Shown in pieces: positions 1-9,943 of a stretch of 64,000 nucleotides of DNA; positions within the stretch are counted from its first letter, which is position 1; the number at the start of each line of letters is the position of its first letter. The notes beneath the pieces are model-generated. The model ran no database searches and had not been told where the DNA came from. It worked only from the letters and a program-made list of their open reading frames with translations. Source of the stretch: Oscillatoria acuminata PCC 6304 (GTDB taxonomy: Bacteria > Cyanobacteriota > Cyanobacteriia > Cyanobacteriales > Laspinemataceae); assembly GCF_000317105.1 (NCBI RefSeq), contig NC_019693.1, positions 5,147,227 through 5,211,226 of the forward strand, in the 5' to 3' direction. The translations under genes were made by a program, and so were the position numbers.

Positions 1-1
1 C

Positions 2-2428
2 ACCTCCTCGGCAACGCCGATGGTGTCTGGGGTCGTTGCGCTGATCCTGGAAGCCAATCCCAATTTAGGCTATCGAGACGTCCAGGAAATCCTCGCCTAT
101 TCTGCAAGGCAAAATGACCGAACGGAGGCAGATTGGAGCTTTAACGGGGCGCGGAACTGGAACGGAGGCGGACTGCACATTAATCATAACTATGGTTTTG
201 GGTTGGTGGATACTCATGCTGCCGTGCGTCTGGCTGAATCCTGGATGTTGGAGAGTACGAAAGCGAACGAACGTCAGGTGAGTGGCAGTTCTTCCATCCC
301 TGTGCAGATTGTGGATCAGGGCGAAATTACCGATACCATCACCCTTTCCTCGGACTTAACTATCGATTATGCAGAAATCGATCTGGATATTTCCCATACC
401 GCGATCGAAGATCTGAGCATCACCCTCACCTCTCCAGACGGCACTGAAAGCCTACTGTTTGATGGCATCCAGCTTCAAGAAACAGGCCAAATCCTGGTGG
501 GCAGTGATGACGAGGGAGACAAAAAATATGAAAGTTTTAGCTCATTCCGCCAAAATCCCCGGGGGTTTACTGACGATGAGGATTTAATCGCCCTAGGAGA
601 GTCTTACCAGCAAGGGATTAAATTCACCTTTTCCAGTACCTTCAACTGGGGGGAAATCGGCACAGGCGATTGGAAACTCACGGTGAAAGATACCCAGGAA
701 GAAGATATCGGGACTCTCAATAGCTGGAATCTTCGTCTGTTTGGCGATGAGATGACGACTGATAATTTCTACATTTACACCAACGAGTTCGGTCAATTAA
801 ATGATGTCTCTAGGCAAACCCTGACGGACTCCGAAGGCATAGACACCATCAATGCTGCTGCCATTCGCTCAGATCTTGTGCTGGATCTGACCCAGGGTTC
901 GGCCAGTACCCTGGCAAGCAAACCCCTCACCATCGCCGAAAATACCGTGATTGAAAATGCGATCGCCGGTGATGGCAATGACAACATTACCGGCAATGAT
1001 GCCGATAACCAGCTTATGGGGGGTCGTGGCAATGATACCCTCGTCGGGGGGGCGGGCAATGATTCCCTCGTCGGTGACCTTGGTAATGATTCTCTCGTCG
1101 GTGGGGCGGGCGATGATACCCTCGTCGGTGGCCCAGGTGCTAACATCTTGCAAGGGGATGCCGGAAATGATGTTTATGTCATCGCTGTTGAAACCGCAGC
1201 AGGCAATCAAATTGAGGATAGCGACGGGGAAGATACTTTCTCTACCGTTATTCCTTTGTCCCTAACGACCCTGACTACCGGGACCTTGGGATTCGGACGG
1301 GAAGGCACAACTCTGGTACTCGACCTCAACCAAGATGGCATCGTCAATCTCGACGATGATCTAGCCATTCTCAATTTCTTTGCCGATGAGATAGGCAATG
1401 CCCCAGGTACAGGGTTAATCGAGAACTGGCCGGATTTTTCGGGGGATGATATTCTCACTCTATTTGCGCCGCCTCCCCCTGCCAACCCAGTCGTGGTATC
1501 CGAGGATCCTATCCTCCCTCAGAGTCTTCCCGACAGCAGTTCCGACAGCAGTTCCGGCAGTCCCGACACCAGTTCCGGCGATCGCCTGAACATTCCCCCG
1601 ATTATCCTAGGGGAACCGACTCCAAATACAGTGACCACAACCCTCACCGGCAGTAACGAGGATGATGTGATTTTCGGTACTGATGCGGCAGAGGCGATCG
1701 CCTCTTTTGGAGGCAATGATTTTCTCTACGGCAGAGAAGGTGACGACAACCTCTATGGCGGTGAAGGCAATGATCTCCTTCATGGCAACCAAGGCAATGA
1801 CTTCCTTGATGGCGGTGCCGGTGATGATTGGATCCACGGAGGCCAAGGGAACGACGCCATTTTAGGCAACGAAGGCAATGATGTCTTATTTGGCGACTTA
1901 GGAAATGACCTGATTTTCGGCGGCAATGACAATGATTTCCTCAATGGCAACCAGGGGGATGACTCCCTCGATGCTGGCGCGGGTACCGATACCCTGCATG
2001 GTGGTCAAGGCAATGATATCCTGATTGGCGGCAGTGGCAACGATTTCCTCTATGGAGATAAGGGAGATGATACCCTCGTTGGGGTGGATACTCGCAGCGC
2101 TACCCCAGGACAAGGGGAAATTGATTTCCTCACCGGAGGAGAAGGGTCTGATTTGTTTGTCCTCGGAGATAGTACCCGGGTTTACTATGATGGGGATAGC
2201 AATGGGGGTTATGCCATTCTCACCGATTTTAATGCGGTCCAGGACCGGATTCAGCTTAAAGGTTCAGCGGCGAATTATCTACTCTTCTCCTATGTTGATG
2301 AAGGGTCAAATCTACCTCGGACGGATATTTATCTGGATAAACCCGGAACTGAAACCGATGACTTGATTGCGGTGATCCAGGGAGTCTCGGATTTGAGCTT
2401 GCAGGGGAATTATTTCAATTTCGTCTAA
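2..2428 (+). CDS. Secreted subtilisin-like (S8) serine protease with P domain and RTX repeats, C-terminal part
   Basis: The 5' end lies outside the window. The first codons read T-S-S-A-T-P, matching the G-T-S-x-A-T-P box of S8 peptidases, so the catalytic Ser is codon 5-7; Asp and His are upstream and unseen. After the catalytic end comes a proprotein-convertase P domain (about residues 95-255 counted from the Met at 20), then a block of G-G-x-G-N-D nonapeptides, a D-x-N-x-D-G EF-hand or dockerin-like segment near residues 433-450, a Pro/Ser linker, a second longer RTX block, and the terminal region typical of cyanobacterial RTX proteins. RTX repeats bind calcium and usually mark type I secretion, so an extracellular calcium-dependent protease is inferred. 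No signal is visible because the N-terminus is missing. Confidence 0.88.
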   Translation, partial: TSSATPMVSGVVALILEANPNLGYRDVQEILAYSARQNDRTEADWSFNGARNWNGGGLHINHNYGFGLVDTHAAVRLAESWMLESTKANERQVSGSSSIPVQIVDQGEITDTITLSSDLTIDYAEIDLDISHTAIEDLSITLTSPDGTESLLFDGIQLQETGQILVGSDDEGDKKYESFSSFRQNPRGFTDDEDLIALGESYQQGIKFTFSSTFNWGEIGTGDWKLTVKDTQEEDIGTLNSWNLRLFGDEMTTDNFYIYTNEFGQLNDVSRQTLTDSEGIDTINAAAIRSDLVLDLTQGSASTLASKPLTIAENTVIENAIAGDGNDNITGNDADNQLMGGRGNDTLVGGAGNDSLVGDLGNDSLVGGAGDDTLVGGPGANILQGDAGNDVYVIAVETAAGNQIEDSDGEDTFSTVIPLSLTTLTTGTLGFGREGTTLVLDLNQDGIVNLDDDLAILNFFADEIGNAPGTGLIENWPDFSGDDILTLFAPPPPANPVVVSEDPILPQSLPDSSSDSSSGSPDTSSGDRLNIPPIILGEPTPNTVTTTLTGSNEDDVIFGTDAAEAIASFGGNDFLYGREGDDNLYGGEGNDLLHGNQGNDFLDGGAGDDWIHGGQGNDAILGNEGNDVLFGDLGNDLIFGGNDNDFLNGNQGDDSLDAGAGTDTLHGGQGNDILIGGSGNDFLYGDKGDDTLVGVDTRSATPGQGEIDFLTGGEGSDLFVLGDSTRVYYDGDSNGGYAILTDFNAVQDRIQLKGSAANYLLFSYVDEGSNLPRTDIYLDKPGTETDDLIAVIQGVSDLSLQGNYFNFV

Positions 2429-2473
2429 GCGCTCAAAATTTGTTTCCATCGGGGATTTTAGATTTTAAAGTGA

Positions 2474-3526
2474 ATGCATAGGCCAAAACTCTACTCTCTA
2501 AAATCCCTGATGACTCAATGGACTGCTCTCCATGTCAAACTCCATCGGACTTTGCGACAGCGCGGGTTATTGTCACCGGGCGATCGCATTTTAATGGCGG
2601 TCTCCGGTGGACAAGATTCCCTCTGTTTAGCCCAGTTGCTGTTAGATTTACAACCGAAATGGAATTGGCATCTGGCGATCGCCCATTGCGATCATCAGTG
2701 GCGTAGCGATTCCACCCCCAATGCCCAATATGTGGAAACTCTCACAAACCAATGGCAGTTACCCTTTTTCCTCCAAACTGCTGGCACTGAAGTCCCGCAC
2801 ACCGAAGCTGGTGCAAGAGAATGGCGCTATCATGCTTTAAGTGCGATCGCCGAATCCGAAGGTTATCCCACCCTCGTCACGGGTCACACCCAGAGCGATC
2901 GGGCGGAAACCCTGCTGTTTAACCTCATGCGGGGCACCGGGGCCGATGGATTACAAGCCCTTTCCTGGGACCGTCATCTCACTCCCACCCTGCGCTTGGT
3001 ACGTCCCCTCCTAGAAGTTAGCCGTCAAGAAACCGGCACTTTTTGTCATCAACGTGAGATTACAATTTGGGAAGACGCTACCAATTTTGATATCACTTAT
3101 TCCCGTAACCATATCCGTCAAGAATTGCTTCCTTACCTCACAAAACAGTTTAACCCCAATGTAGAGCAACATCTCGCACAAACGGCGGAACTCTTACGCG
3201 CTGATGTGGAGTATTTAGAAACTCAAGCTAGGGAACTGTTGGAGCAATCTTTATCACAAAGTGAGTCAATTGTCAAGACTGAATTGGCCGGGATGAGCCT
3301 GAGAATCAATCGGCGCATTGTGGGGACTGCACCCCTGGCCCTCCAGCGGCGTGCCATGCGGCAACTGTTGCGGCAACAGTTAACGAAAGCGCCCAATTAT
3401 GAGCAAGTGGAGAAAATGACCGCCTTAATTCAGGCCCCGAACCAAACTCAAACCGATCCGTTTCCTGGAGGGGCGATCGCCCGAGTAGAGGGAGATTGGA
3501 TCATCCTCACCCCCCAGAACAGGTGA
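2474..3526 (+). CDS. tilS: tRNA(Ile)-lysidine synthase TilS
   Basis: Converts C34 of the tRNA-Ile CAU anticodon to lysidine using ATP and lysine, so that the tRNA reads AUA; cytoplasmic and normally essential. The PP-loop motif S-G-G-Q-D-S is at residues 44-49, followed by H-C-D-H and G-H-T-Q-S-D-R-A-E-T family motifs. The 350-residue length is usual for the short cyanobacterial form. The ATG at 2474 is taken, but an in-frame ATG at 2510 fits the usual N-terminus equally well and neither has a clear Shine-Dalgarno. It lies 45 bp after the protease gene and converges with hmpF, with 35 bp between the stop codons. Confidence 0.93.
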   Translation: MHRPKLYSLKSLMTQWTALHVKLHRTLRQRGLLSPGDRILMAVSGGQDSLCLAQLLLDLQPKWNWHLAIAHCDHQWRSDSTPNAQYVETLTNQWQLPFFLQTAGTEVPHTEAGAREWRYHALSAIAESEGYPTLVTGHTQSDRAETLLFNLMRGTGADGLQALSWDRHLTPTLRLVRPLLEVSRQETGTFCHQREITIWEDATNFDITYSRNHIRQELLPYLTKQFNPNVEQHLAQTAELLRADVEYLETQARELLEQSLSQSESIVKTELAGMSLRINRRIVGTAPLALQRRAMRQLLRQQLTKAPNYEQVEKMTALIQAPNQTQTDPFPGGAIARVEGDWIILTPQNR

Positions 3527-3561
3527 AGGGACTGCTGCGGGCACCCCCTTCCCTGGAGAGG

Positions 3562-5310
3562 CTATGATGCCGCCAACTCAGCCGACTGGGAATTCATTAA
3601 CCCCATCAGGAGGTCCCGAAGCTGGGTGACAGCCTGCTGTTGATGACCCTCGGTTTCCTGGCCCTGAGTCAACAAAGTGCTGACTTCTTCCAATTTTGCC
3701 TTGAGTTCATTCAGCTTATCTTGCAGCGGCTGCAACATCTCCTCATAGGTAGTGACTCGACCGCGCAATTGGGCCGCGCTAGAGCGCAGTTGAGCCAACT
3801 GTGCCTCCAATTGCTCGATCGCCTGCCGTTTTCCCTCCATTTGATTGGCGCGATCGCTCACCTGACCCTGAACCCCATCAAGAGACTGTCGAGTTTGCTC
3901 GATCTCCTGTTTAATCTGAGCCAGTTGTTGATCCAAAATTTGTTTCTGTTGGTCAATTTGTGCCAACACCGGATCCATCGGTTGAGCTTGCTTAATCGGA
4001 GTCGCATCCCCATGACCTTGACGACGAGCCAAAACCGCTTGGTGTAGAGTCAAGGTTTCTTGACGTTCTCGAAGATTTCGACGCTGACCCACCAAAGTTT
4101 GGTCTAACATTTGATAAGCCTCCTGCTCATCGGTTAGATTGCGCTGAATATTCCAGCGCTCAGAGTCATGAGAATTAGCCAACTTTTGCTCTAGCTCTTG
4201 AATCGTCTCCCGCTGTAACTTCAACTCCTCTTCTTGACCATTCACAAATTGAAAGATTTTATCCAAATCTTGCTGGAGATTTTGTGCCACCCCTTGCAGT
4301 TCTTCAATAGGCATCCGTTCCAGAGCTTCTACATCCACCTTTTGAACGACCGCTACCTGTTCAAACATCTCCGAAAGTTGAACCAATTGTTCTCTTAATA
4401 ACACTTGGTTCTTCACCTGAGCATCCAGAGTATTCCCATGATTTTGCTGAATTGAAAGGGTTTTTTCCAGGAGTTTCAACTGGGAGTGAGCCTCCGCTAA
4501 ATCGCCCTGATTTTGTTCCCACTCTTGACGTAAGCGCCCTAATTCTTGTTGTTTGGCCTCCGCTTCCTGTTCTTCTACCTGGGCTTGGGAGCGATGTTGT
4601 TCCAGGCGTTGCCAGTGTTCATCAAGAACAGCTTGCTGTGCGGAAATCTGTTCTAGGACAACGGCAATCTGTTCCCCAAGCGAGGCCATCGGAGGGGTCG
4701 TTTGGGTCAAATAATCGAGCAATTCCTGAACGTGAGTGGCCAGTCCCTCGTCCAACTGAACGGACTGTTGGGATTGAGCCACTTGCGCCTCCATCGTCTG
4801 TTTTTCAGACTGGAGTTTTTCCAGGGCCGCATCGAGTTCCTGCTGCTTGGCTTGAAGTTCATCGCGAATGCGTTGGGCTTCTTCCGAGGAGCCTTGAATT
4901 TCCTCGCGTTGGGAATCCAGTTGAGCGATTTCTTCTTCTCGAACTTGAAGTTCCATTTCCCGGCGCTGGAGTTCCTGACTTTGGTAAGTCAGTGACTGCA
5001 TCCACTGTTCAATTTCTTCTTCCTTGGTTTTAATTTTCTCTTGGCCTCGGGAGAATCCCTGCAAAATACTGACGAGACGATTAGCCGCCTCTTCAATATT
5101 GCCTTTAATTTGTTTATTAGGACTCAGATCGACGAGTACCAGAGTCCCCGCATTCAAATTATTGGCATCGTCCGCTGGGATCGTCTCCGATCCGGGTACT
5201 GCCGCCCAACTTTGTTCACCTCGCTGACAGGCGAGCAGTTTGAGTTCAGCTTTACCGCTACCCAGGCCAAAGCCGCTTTTCTGTTTTTGTACTTCTGCTA
5301 GATAAAGCAC
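3562..5310 (-). CDS. hmpF: Pilus motility taxis protein HmpF
   Basis: A protein of 582 residues. It has a short globular N-terminus (about residues 1-100, with a conserved start M-L-Y-L-A-E-V-Q and a K-S-G-F-G-L-G-S-G-K-A-E-L-K-L-L-A-C stretch), followed by about 450 residues of Gln/Glu-rich coiled coil. This is the architecture of HmpF, which in filamentous cyanobacteria localises to cell poles, activates type IV pili and is needed for gliding and hormogonium polysaccharide release. It is divergent from hmpA, the arrangement known for the Nostoc punctiforme hmp locus. Function is inferred from family and context; the coiled coil alone would not be specific. Confidence 0.86.
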   Translation of the reverse strand: MLYLAEVQKQKSGFGLGSGKAELKLLACQRGEQSWAAVPGSETIPADDANNLNAGTLVLVDLSPNKQIKGNIEEAANRLVSILQGFSRGQEKIKTKEEEIEQWMQSLTYQSQELQRREMELQVREEEIAQLDSQREEIQGSSEEAQRIRDELQAKQQELDAALEKLQSEKQTMEAQVAQSQQSVQLDEGLATHVQELLDYLTQTTPPMASLGEQIAVVLEQISAQQAVLDEHWQRLEQHRSQAQVEEQEAEAKQQELGRLRQEWEQNQGDLAEAHSQLKLLEKTLSIQQNHGNTLDAQVKNQVLLREQLVQLSEMFEQVAVVQKVDVEALERMPIEELQGVAQNLQQDLDKIFQFVNGQEEELKLQRETIQELEQKLANSHDSERWNIQRNLTDEQEAYQMLDQTLVGQRRNLRERQETLTLHQAVLARRQGHGDATPIKQAQPMDPVLAQIDQQKQILDQQLAQIKQEIEQTRQSLDGVQGQVSDRANQMEGKRQAIEQLEAQLAQLRSSAAQLRGRVTTYEEMLQPLQDKLNELKAKLEEVSTLLTQGQETEGHQQQAVTQLRDLLMGLMNSQSAELAAS

Positions 5311-5385
5311 GCCGATCTTCCTCTTCCGTTTCTATGCCGAATTCTGATCTAACCTACTACTTTGATACGTCTTTGTTAACCGAAG

Positions 5386-6153
5386 TTAACCCGTTAATAA
5401 GTTGAAGACTGGCCTCAACTCTACCGTATCACGTCCACCAATAATCGGGGTTTTCTTGCTCAAAAAGCAAGAGTTAACCGCTATGAAACTACTTTTACAG
5501 GGCTGTTTTTTTAGGGGAACCTGCTCTAAATTATCAGGATATATTCCTGGGTTTTTAAGAGCCAATTTCGGAAACAATCCGGTGGGAACTTTATCCGTTC
5601 GACTGTTATAGTCATCTTGATGAATTTGCACCTCCTTTCGTGACCCTTTTCGACTCAAATTTAGTGCGAAATTACCCGTCTTAACTGTAAAATTTTTAAT
5701 GTGAGGGGGGATTGCTTTCACCCGTTTTAGCAGGGGATTTAAAATAATAGGGACTAGGGCTATCCACTCCGGGTTTGGGCCGGTCTGTTGTAAAGTTTTA
5801 AGGGGCTTCGGGTCAACCCACTTAGAAATACCCAGCCTTAGCTTGAGCAGTTTGGGCAACCTGCCTCGGAAGTTTAGGGCCGCCCATAAGTCTGACCCTT
5901 CAGGAGGGCAATCCAGTTGATTCTGAATTGAATTGTCATCCGCCGATATTTCGGCTAATAATTTAATGGATTTTAGCGGGCGGATATCGGTTTGGCCCAA
6001 CTTTCCCAGGTCTGGTCCCGTCATTTTTTGGGGTTGAAAAACGAAATCAACGTTATTCAACAATGACCGGCTTAATTGAATCCCGGCAAAGGGATTCAAT
6101 GGAATAAATTCTTGGCTTTGGGGCATTTTAGGTGCGGTTGATTTGGCCTTCAT
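5386..6153 (-). CDS. Hypothetical protein, orphan ORF upstream of hmpF
   Basis: An open frame of 255 codons starting with ATG and ending 75 bp before the hmpF start on the same strand. I do not recognise the product. It is Lys/Pro/Leu-rich with no clear signal peptide, membrane segment or known motif, and no strong Shine-Dalgarno precedes the ATG. It could be a lineage-specific protein co-transcribed with hmpF, or a chance open frame in a long regulatory region. Codon use is not obviously that of its neighbours. Confidence 0.33.
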   Translation of the reverse strand: MKAKSTAPKMPQSQEFIPLNPFAGIQLSRSLLNNVDFVFQPQKMTGPDLGKLGQTDIRPLKSIKLLAEISADDNSIQNQLDCPPEGSDLWAALNFRGRLPKLLKLRLGISKWVDPKPLKTLQQTGPNPEWIALVPIILNPLLKRVKAIPPHIKNFTVKTGNFALNLSRKGSRKEVQIHQDDYNSRTDKVPTGLFPKLALKNPGIYPDNLEQVPLKKQPCKSSFIAVNSCFLSKKTPIIGGRDTVELRPVFNLLTG

Positions 6154-7789
6154 CTGTTAAAAACCTGGCTGAAACCCCGGGGGTTATGGCGAGAAGGGGG
6201 AGGGGTTTTTTCGGGGATATAATTCCGATGAAACTCTCCAAAACTTTGATTTGTTCCTTCAAACCGGGCTACCTAGATGTCTGCTTTCCAGACGAGTCTG
6301 GCAACTGCTGAAAAATCAGATCATTGAGATCATCAGATCATCGGAACTCGGGGGTATTCATCAAGTGTTTACCCGGTAATGGCGGGATTGGCACTGTCAG
6401 CAGTGTAGTCCGGATGGATGGTCGAAGCCCGTTTCCCCTGGGAGGGTTGCTGACATTTCCTTCGCCTATGGGGGGATATTCCCCAAACTTTAACTGCGTT
6501 GATTGCAGGAGTATTATGGCCTACCTAAAGGGTAGCGTATATTAGCATTTGTTAGCATAAGCTCAACCATTAATCAACCCCAATGATGAGTTGAGTTTAA
6601 AGGGTCGCCCAGTTTTCTGACCTCCGGTAAATGGTTAGAATGACCGAGTTGGGTTAGGGTTTCTTGACACCACGCGATCCCCGAGGGGCGATCGCTGACA
6701 GGAATTCAGGCGATCGCCCCATCAACTTGGGAGAGGTTGACCTATAATCAGAACGAACACTGTCGTATCGCTCCCTAGAGATCCCTAGCTGGGTCAGTTG
6801 CCTCGCGGTCTGCTGTTTTGTGCGCTTTTAGGGCTGGAGCAGCATTTGGGAGAGTGGCGGTCAAAGAAGCCCGAGAGGACCTTCTAGCTTACCCTTCACC
6901 CACCGCTGGCAAAGAAAAAGTCTAAATTGGAACAGACAGATGGCAGTTACAGGTCATAACCTATAAAGGCGTATCATACCCTATCAGGGAAGCGATCGCA
7001 TAAAGTCAGACTCGGTTGAGTGGTAGACTCCGGAATCTCGAATCCGCCCCGAAACCGGGAGACCCGCAAATTTTGTTCTATTGTATCAGGCCCAGGACCA
7101 TTTAAAGCCAGTTGTTGCACGACCCCCAAACCCAAGAGTCGTCATCACCCAGAGGTCTTGGGTGGAATCTAGGTCAACCGCAAAGGTCATCTAGCTGATT
7201 CGCGCATCATAACAATCCCTGTTTACATTTCCACTACCGGGGAATAAGACGGTACAGTAAAAGGACAGCTTTGGCAATTTGACTGGGGCTGATTTGACCC
7301 GGACAAGTCACCCAGAGACTACTTTTCTGGAAGACCCCCGGTCCAAGCCTTGTTAAAATACTACAACCCGCTCAAAACAACCCTAAAAACAACTCACTAC
7401 CTAGACGAGAGGTATTGCAAATTTACTGAATTTATGATATGGAAATCTGCTTGTCATTGTCTGTCACTGATGCTGTGTTAGGGACGCTCAACCCTTTTTG
7501 AAAAGTGCTTGTGCAACTGGGCTACAGCAATACAGCCTTCTTTGTTAACGCAGGAGTCTCACCAACTTTTTAGCGATTCCCCAGGCAAACCCTTATTCTT
7601 GCGGCTCTTTTCGATTGTAGCTGCCTGCTTGAGGAATCAAAATGAAATAGCGCCGCCCAAGTTCCCTGCTGGTGAATCAACAGGGATTCCAGGCATCCCG
7701 TATTTTCAGGTGAACAGTGTATTCCCTACCCCTGCGGGCCTTACAGCACGGTCGGGTTCAAACGGTTTTAAGGAGAAAATTTTAGTGGC
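6154..7789. other. Long gene-poor divergent region between hmpF and hmpA
   Basis: About 1.6 kb (2.5 kb if the orphan ORF is not a gene) with no convincing coding frame. It holds scattered inverted repeats, a HIP1-rich patch near 6680-6720 and a possible transcript beginning after a TATAAT at 6743. It presumably carries the promoters of hmpF and hmpA and may encode a leader or small RNA. Confidence 0.6.
6743..6910 (+). ncRNA. Candidate structured RNA or long leader
   Basis: A perfect TATAAT (6743-6748) is followed by about 150 bases that look structured. The segment 6865-6885 can form AGAAG/CTTCT enclosing CC-GAGA-GG with a GNRA-type loop, 6811-6815 pairs with 6840-6844, and 6857-6861 pairs with 6902-6906. 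There is no start codon with a long frame. No T-run terminator follows, so the 3' end is a guess. I cannot match it to 6S, tmRNA, RNase P or Yfr RNA by eye. Confidence 0.25.
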
Positions 7790-9067
7790 ATGCAGGGAAA
7801 TTTGAATGAAATCGATATTCGGAGCATTCTACAACTCATTGAACTGGGACAGCGAACCGGAGAACTGTTTGTAGAAGCGTATGGGATTAACTCCGGCAAT
7901 ACCTGTGGCGGACGCGATAACGTGCGTGACTCCTTGGTGTATCGCTATCCTTACCGAGATAAGCGATCGCGCTCCTGTGACCAATCCTGGTTTGTATTCT
8001 TCTCCAATGGACAAATCATTTATGCCGCCAATACGGATACCAGCTTATCCCGACTACGGGACTTCCTGCGGCGCTATAATGCAGAAACAGCCTTAGATGG
8101 CATCACCAACCTCTCCATTTCTGCAACCAATGCCTTAGAGTATGGCTATTTATGGGCTTTACTCGAAAACCATATCCTCACCCCAGCCCAAGGCCGTAAC
8201 ATCATTCAGGGCATGGTTCGTGAAACCCTCTTTGATCTACTCAGCCTCCATCAAGGATCCTTTATTTTTGAAATGGGTCCCGCACTCGCGCCTCAACTGA
8301 CCACCCTGGAGATTGCGCCCCTCGTCACCAAAATTATCAAGCAGGTCCAGGAGTGGAAACAGTTTCATCCCCATATCCAATCCCCGAACCAATGCCCGGT
8401 GATCTCTGATGCCGCCCAGATGCGCGAAGCCCTCCCAGAAAATACCTTTAATAACCTTAATCGGTGGGCCGATGGGACAACCAACCTCCGCCAAATGTCG
8501 CGCTACCTAAATCGCGATATCTTAACCGTCGCCCGTGCTATCTATCCCTTCGTTCAGTTAGGATTGGTCCAACTGTTTTATCCCAACTCATCCTTAAATG
8601 GCAACGGGTTAGATGAATGCGACTTAGATCCGGGATTTAAAATTCCCCGAGTGGTCTGTATTGAAGATGACCTGACGGTTGGTAAAACTGTGGAAGCAAT
8701 CCTGGCACAATATGGCTATGAAGTCACTGCCTTGATGAATCCCCTCAAAGCCCTAAGTCTAGTCTTCCACCTCAAACCTGACCTGATCCTGTGCGACATT
8801 ACCATGCCCGAACTCGATGGGTATGAAATCTGCGCCATGCTTCGTCATAGCAGCGCCTTTCGTCAGACCCCCATTGTGATGCTCACCGGCAAAGATGGTT
8901 TTATCGATCGCGTTAAAGCCAGGATGGTGGGAGCCACAGACTATCTCACCAAACCCTTTGGCGAGAGTGAACTCTTAACGATTGTGGAAAAATATATTGG
9001 CCCCGGAGACCCCGATGTTCCCGAACCGGACCGGCTATTAGCTGAGGTGATCGAAGCCGAACTCTAG
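7790..9067 (+). CDS. hmpA: PATAN-domain response regulator HmpA (PatA/PilG type)
   Basis: A protein of 425 residues. The N-terminal PATAN/DUF4388-type region (about 1-270) opens with M-Q-G-N-L-N-E-I-D-I-R-S-I-L-Q, as in PatA, PixG, TaxP1 and PilG proteins. The C-terminal receiver spans about 288-404 with phospho-acceptor Asp336 and conserved Lys388. In this family the receiver is phosphorylated by the cognate CheA-like kinase and the PATAN region relays output to the pilus machinery. ATG 7790 is preceded by AGGAG at 7771-7775, a rather long spacing. First gene of the hmp run; the symbol rests on synteny with divergent hmpF and the following cheY-cheW-mcp-cheA order. Confidence 0.84.
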   Translation: MQGNLNEIDIRSILQLIELGQRTGELFVEAYGINSGNTCGGRDNVRDSLVYRYPYRDKRSRSCDQSWFVFFSNGQIIYAANTDTSLSRLRDFLRRYNAETALDGITNLSISATNALEYGYLWALLENHILTPAQGRNIIQGMVRETLFDLLSLHQGSFIFEMGPALAPQLTTLEIAPLVTKIIKQVQEWKQFHPHIQSPNQCPVISDAAQMREALPENTFNNLNRWADGTTNLRQMSRYLNRDILTVARAIYPFVQLGLVQLFYPNSSLNGNGLDECDLDPGFKIPRVVCIEDDLTVGKTVEAILAQYGYEVTALMNPLKALSLVFHLKPDLILCDITMPELDGYEICAMLRHSSAFRQTPIVMLTGKDGFIDRVKARMVGATDYLTKPFGESELLTIVEKYIGPGDPDVPEPDRLLAEVIEAEL

Positions 9068-9943
9068 GGGGTTCTCATTCGATACTCAGCCCTCGGTGCC
9101 GATTGCCGCCTTTGTCAAGGGCAAACGGATAGAAACCAGAATCCCAGTCGGGTTAGATCCCGGAGCGTGAAGAGCAAGGATTTAATCCTATATTTGCTGG
9201 GGATCTGCGGATAATCGGATATAATATCCGACAAGAGTTGAAAATGGATCCGCCAAGGAGCGCCCTCTATCAAGATTTTTCCCCCCTACCTTTGAGACTT
9301 CCTCGCTTGGTTGCCGAGGTTGGTGTGGATTCTTGAGTCTAAGAGGGTCCGAGTCTAATCATCCTCATCGACCTTAAACATAAGAGCGCTTTTAGAATCA
9401 TTTTAAAAGCTTTGCGGGATACCGCCATAGTCACCTTCAAGGGTGATAGTGCCATCGCTGCATTGTCCAGCAATAGCCGGACTTTTGTCGCGTAAATGTA
9501 TCAGGTAAACTATCATTAGCACCAAACAAAGCCCACGAACGCTCATTTCCTGAAAAGGTCCTGAACCGGAGGCAGCTCGTTCGTCCCCCTCGGTTAATTG
9601 GACCATCACCCTTGCCCCTTGAAGCGAACGGGCGATCGCACCGGAGACTGATCGGCTGAAAACAGCCTCCGTTTGTGGGCAACCCAAATTGACCGCACCA
9701 GAGGGCGGGGGGTGAGAGCTTTAATTTTCAGGAGTGCTTTGGGGCCAATATAATAGAATTTATTTCTAAATTTTCAAAGGAAAACTACCTGTCACCCACT
9801 GTGTTGAAAACGCTTGCACTATTAAACCCATCCCTCAACTGTCTCCAGTTGCATAACCTGGATGCAGCGGGGCAAAGACAAGCACCCTGCCCTGGGGGCG
9901 GTCCTGTTAATCTGTTCCGAGAGCTTTTCACCGAAGGGAACTT
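9068..9943. other. Gene-free gap between hmpA and hmpB
   Basis: 876 bp without a credible coding frame. Seen: a short inverted repeat CGGATAT/ATATCCG at 9216-9230 and a TATAAT at 9749-9754 with only a weak upstream element, which might serve hmpB. Such a gap inside a chemotaxis operon suggests that hmpB-hmpC has its own promoter. Confidence 0.5.

Noticed and set aside
6780-6910. 6S, RNase P, tmRNA or SRP RNA gene
   Set aside because: None of their conserved strings could be matched with confidence; kept only as an unnamed structured candidate.
7020-7060. tRNA-like string (GAGTGGTAGAC ... TCGAATCC)
   Set aside because: The spacing between the D-loop-like and T-loop-like parts is far too short for an anticodon arm and no acceptor stem pairs.
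9403-9687. Two overlapping minus frames of about 80-95 codons in the hmpA-hmpB gap
   Set aside because: No ribosome binding site, no recognisable motif, and composition like non-coding DNA.
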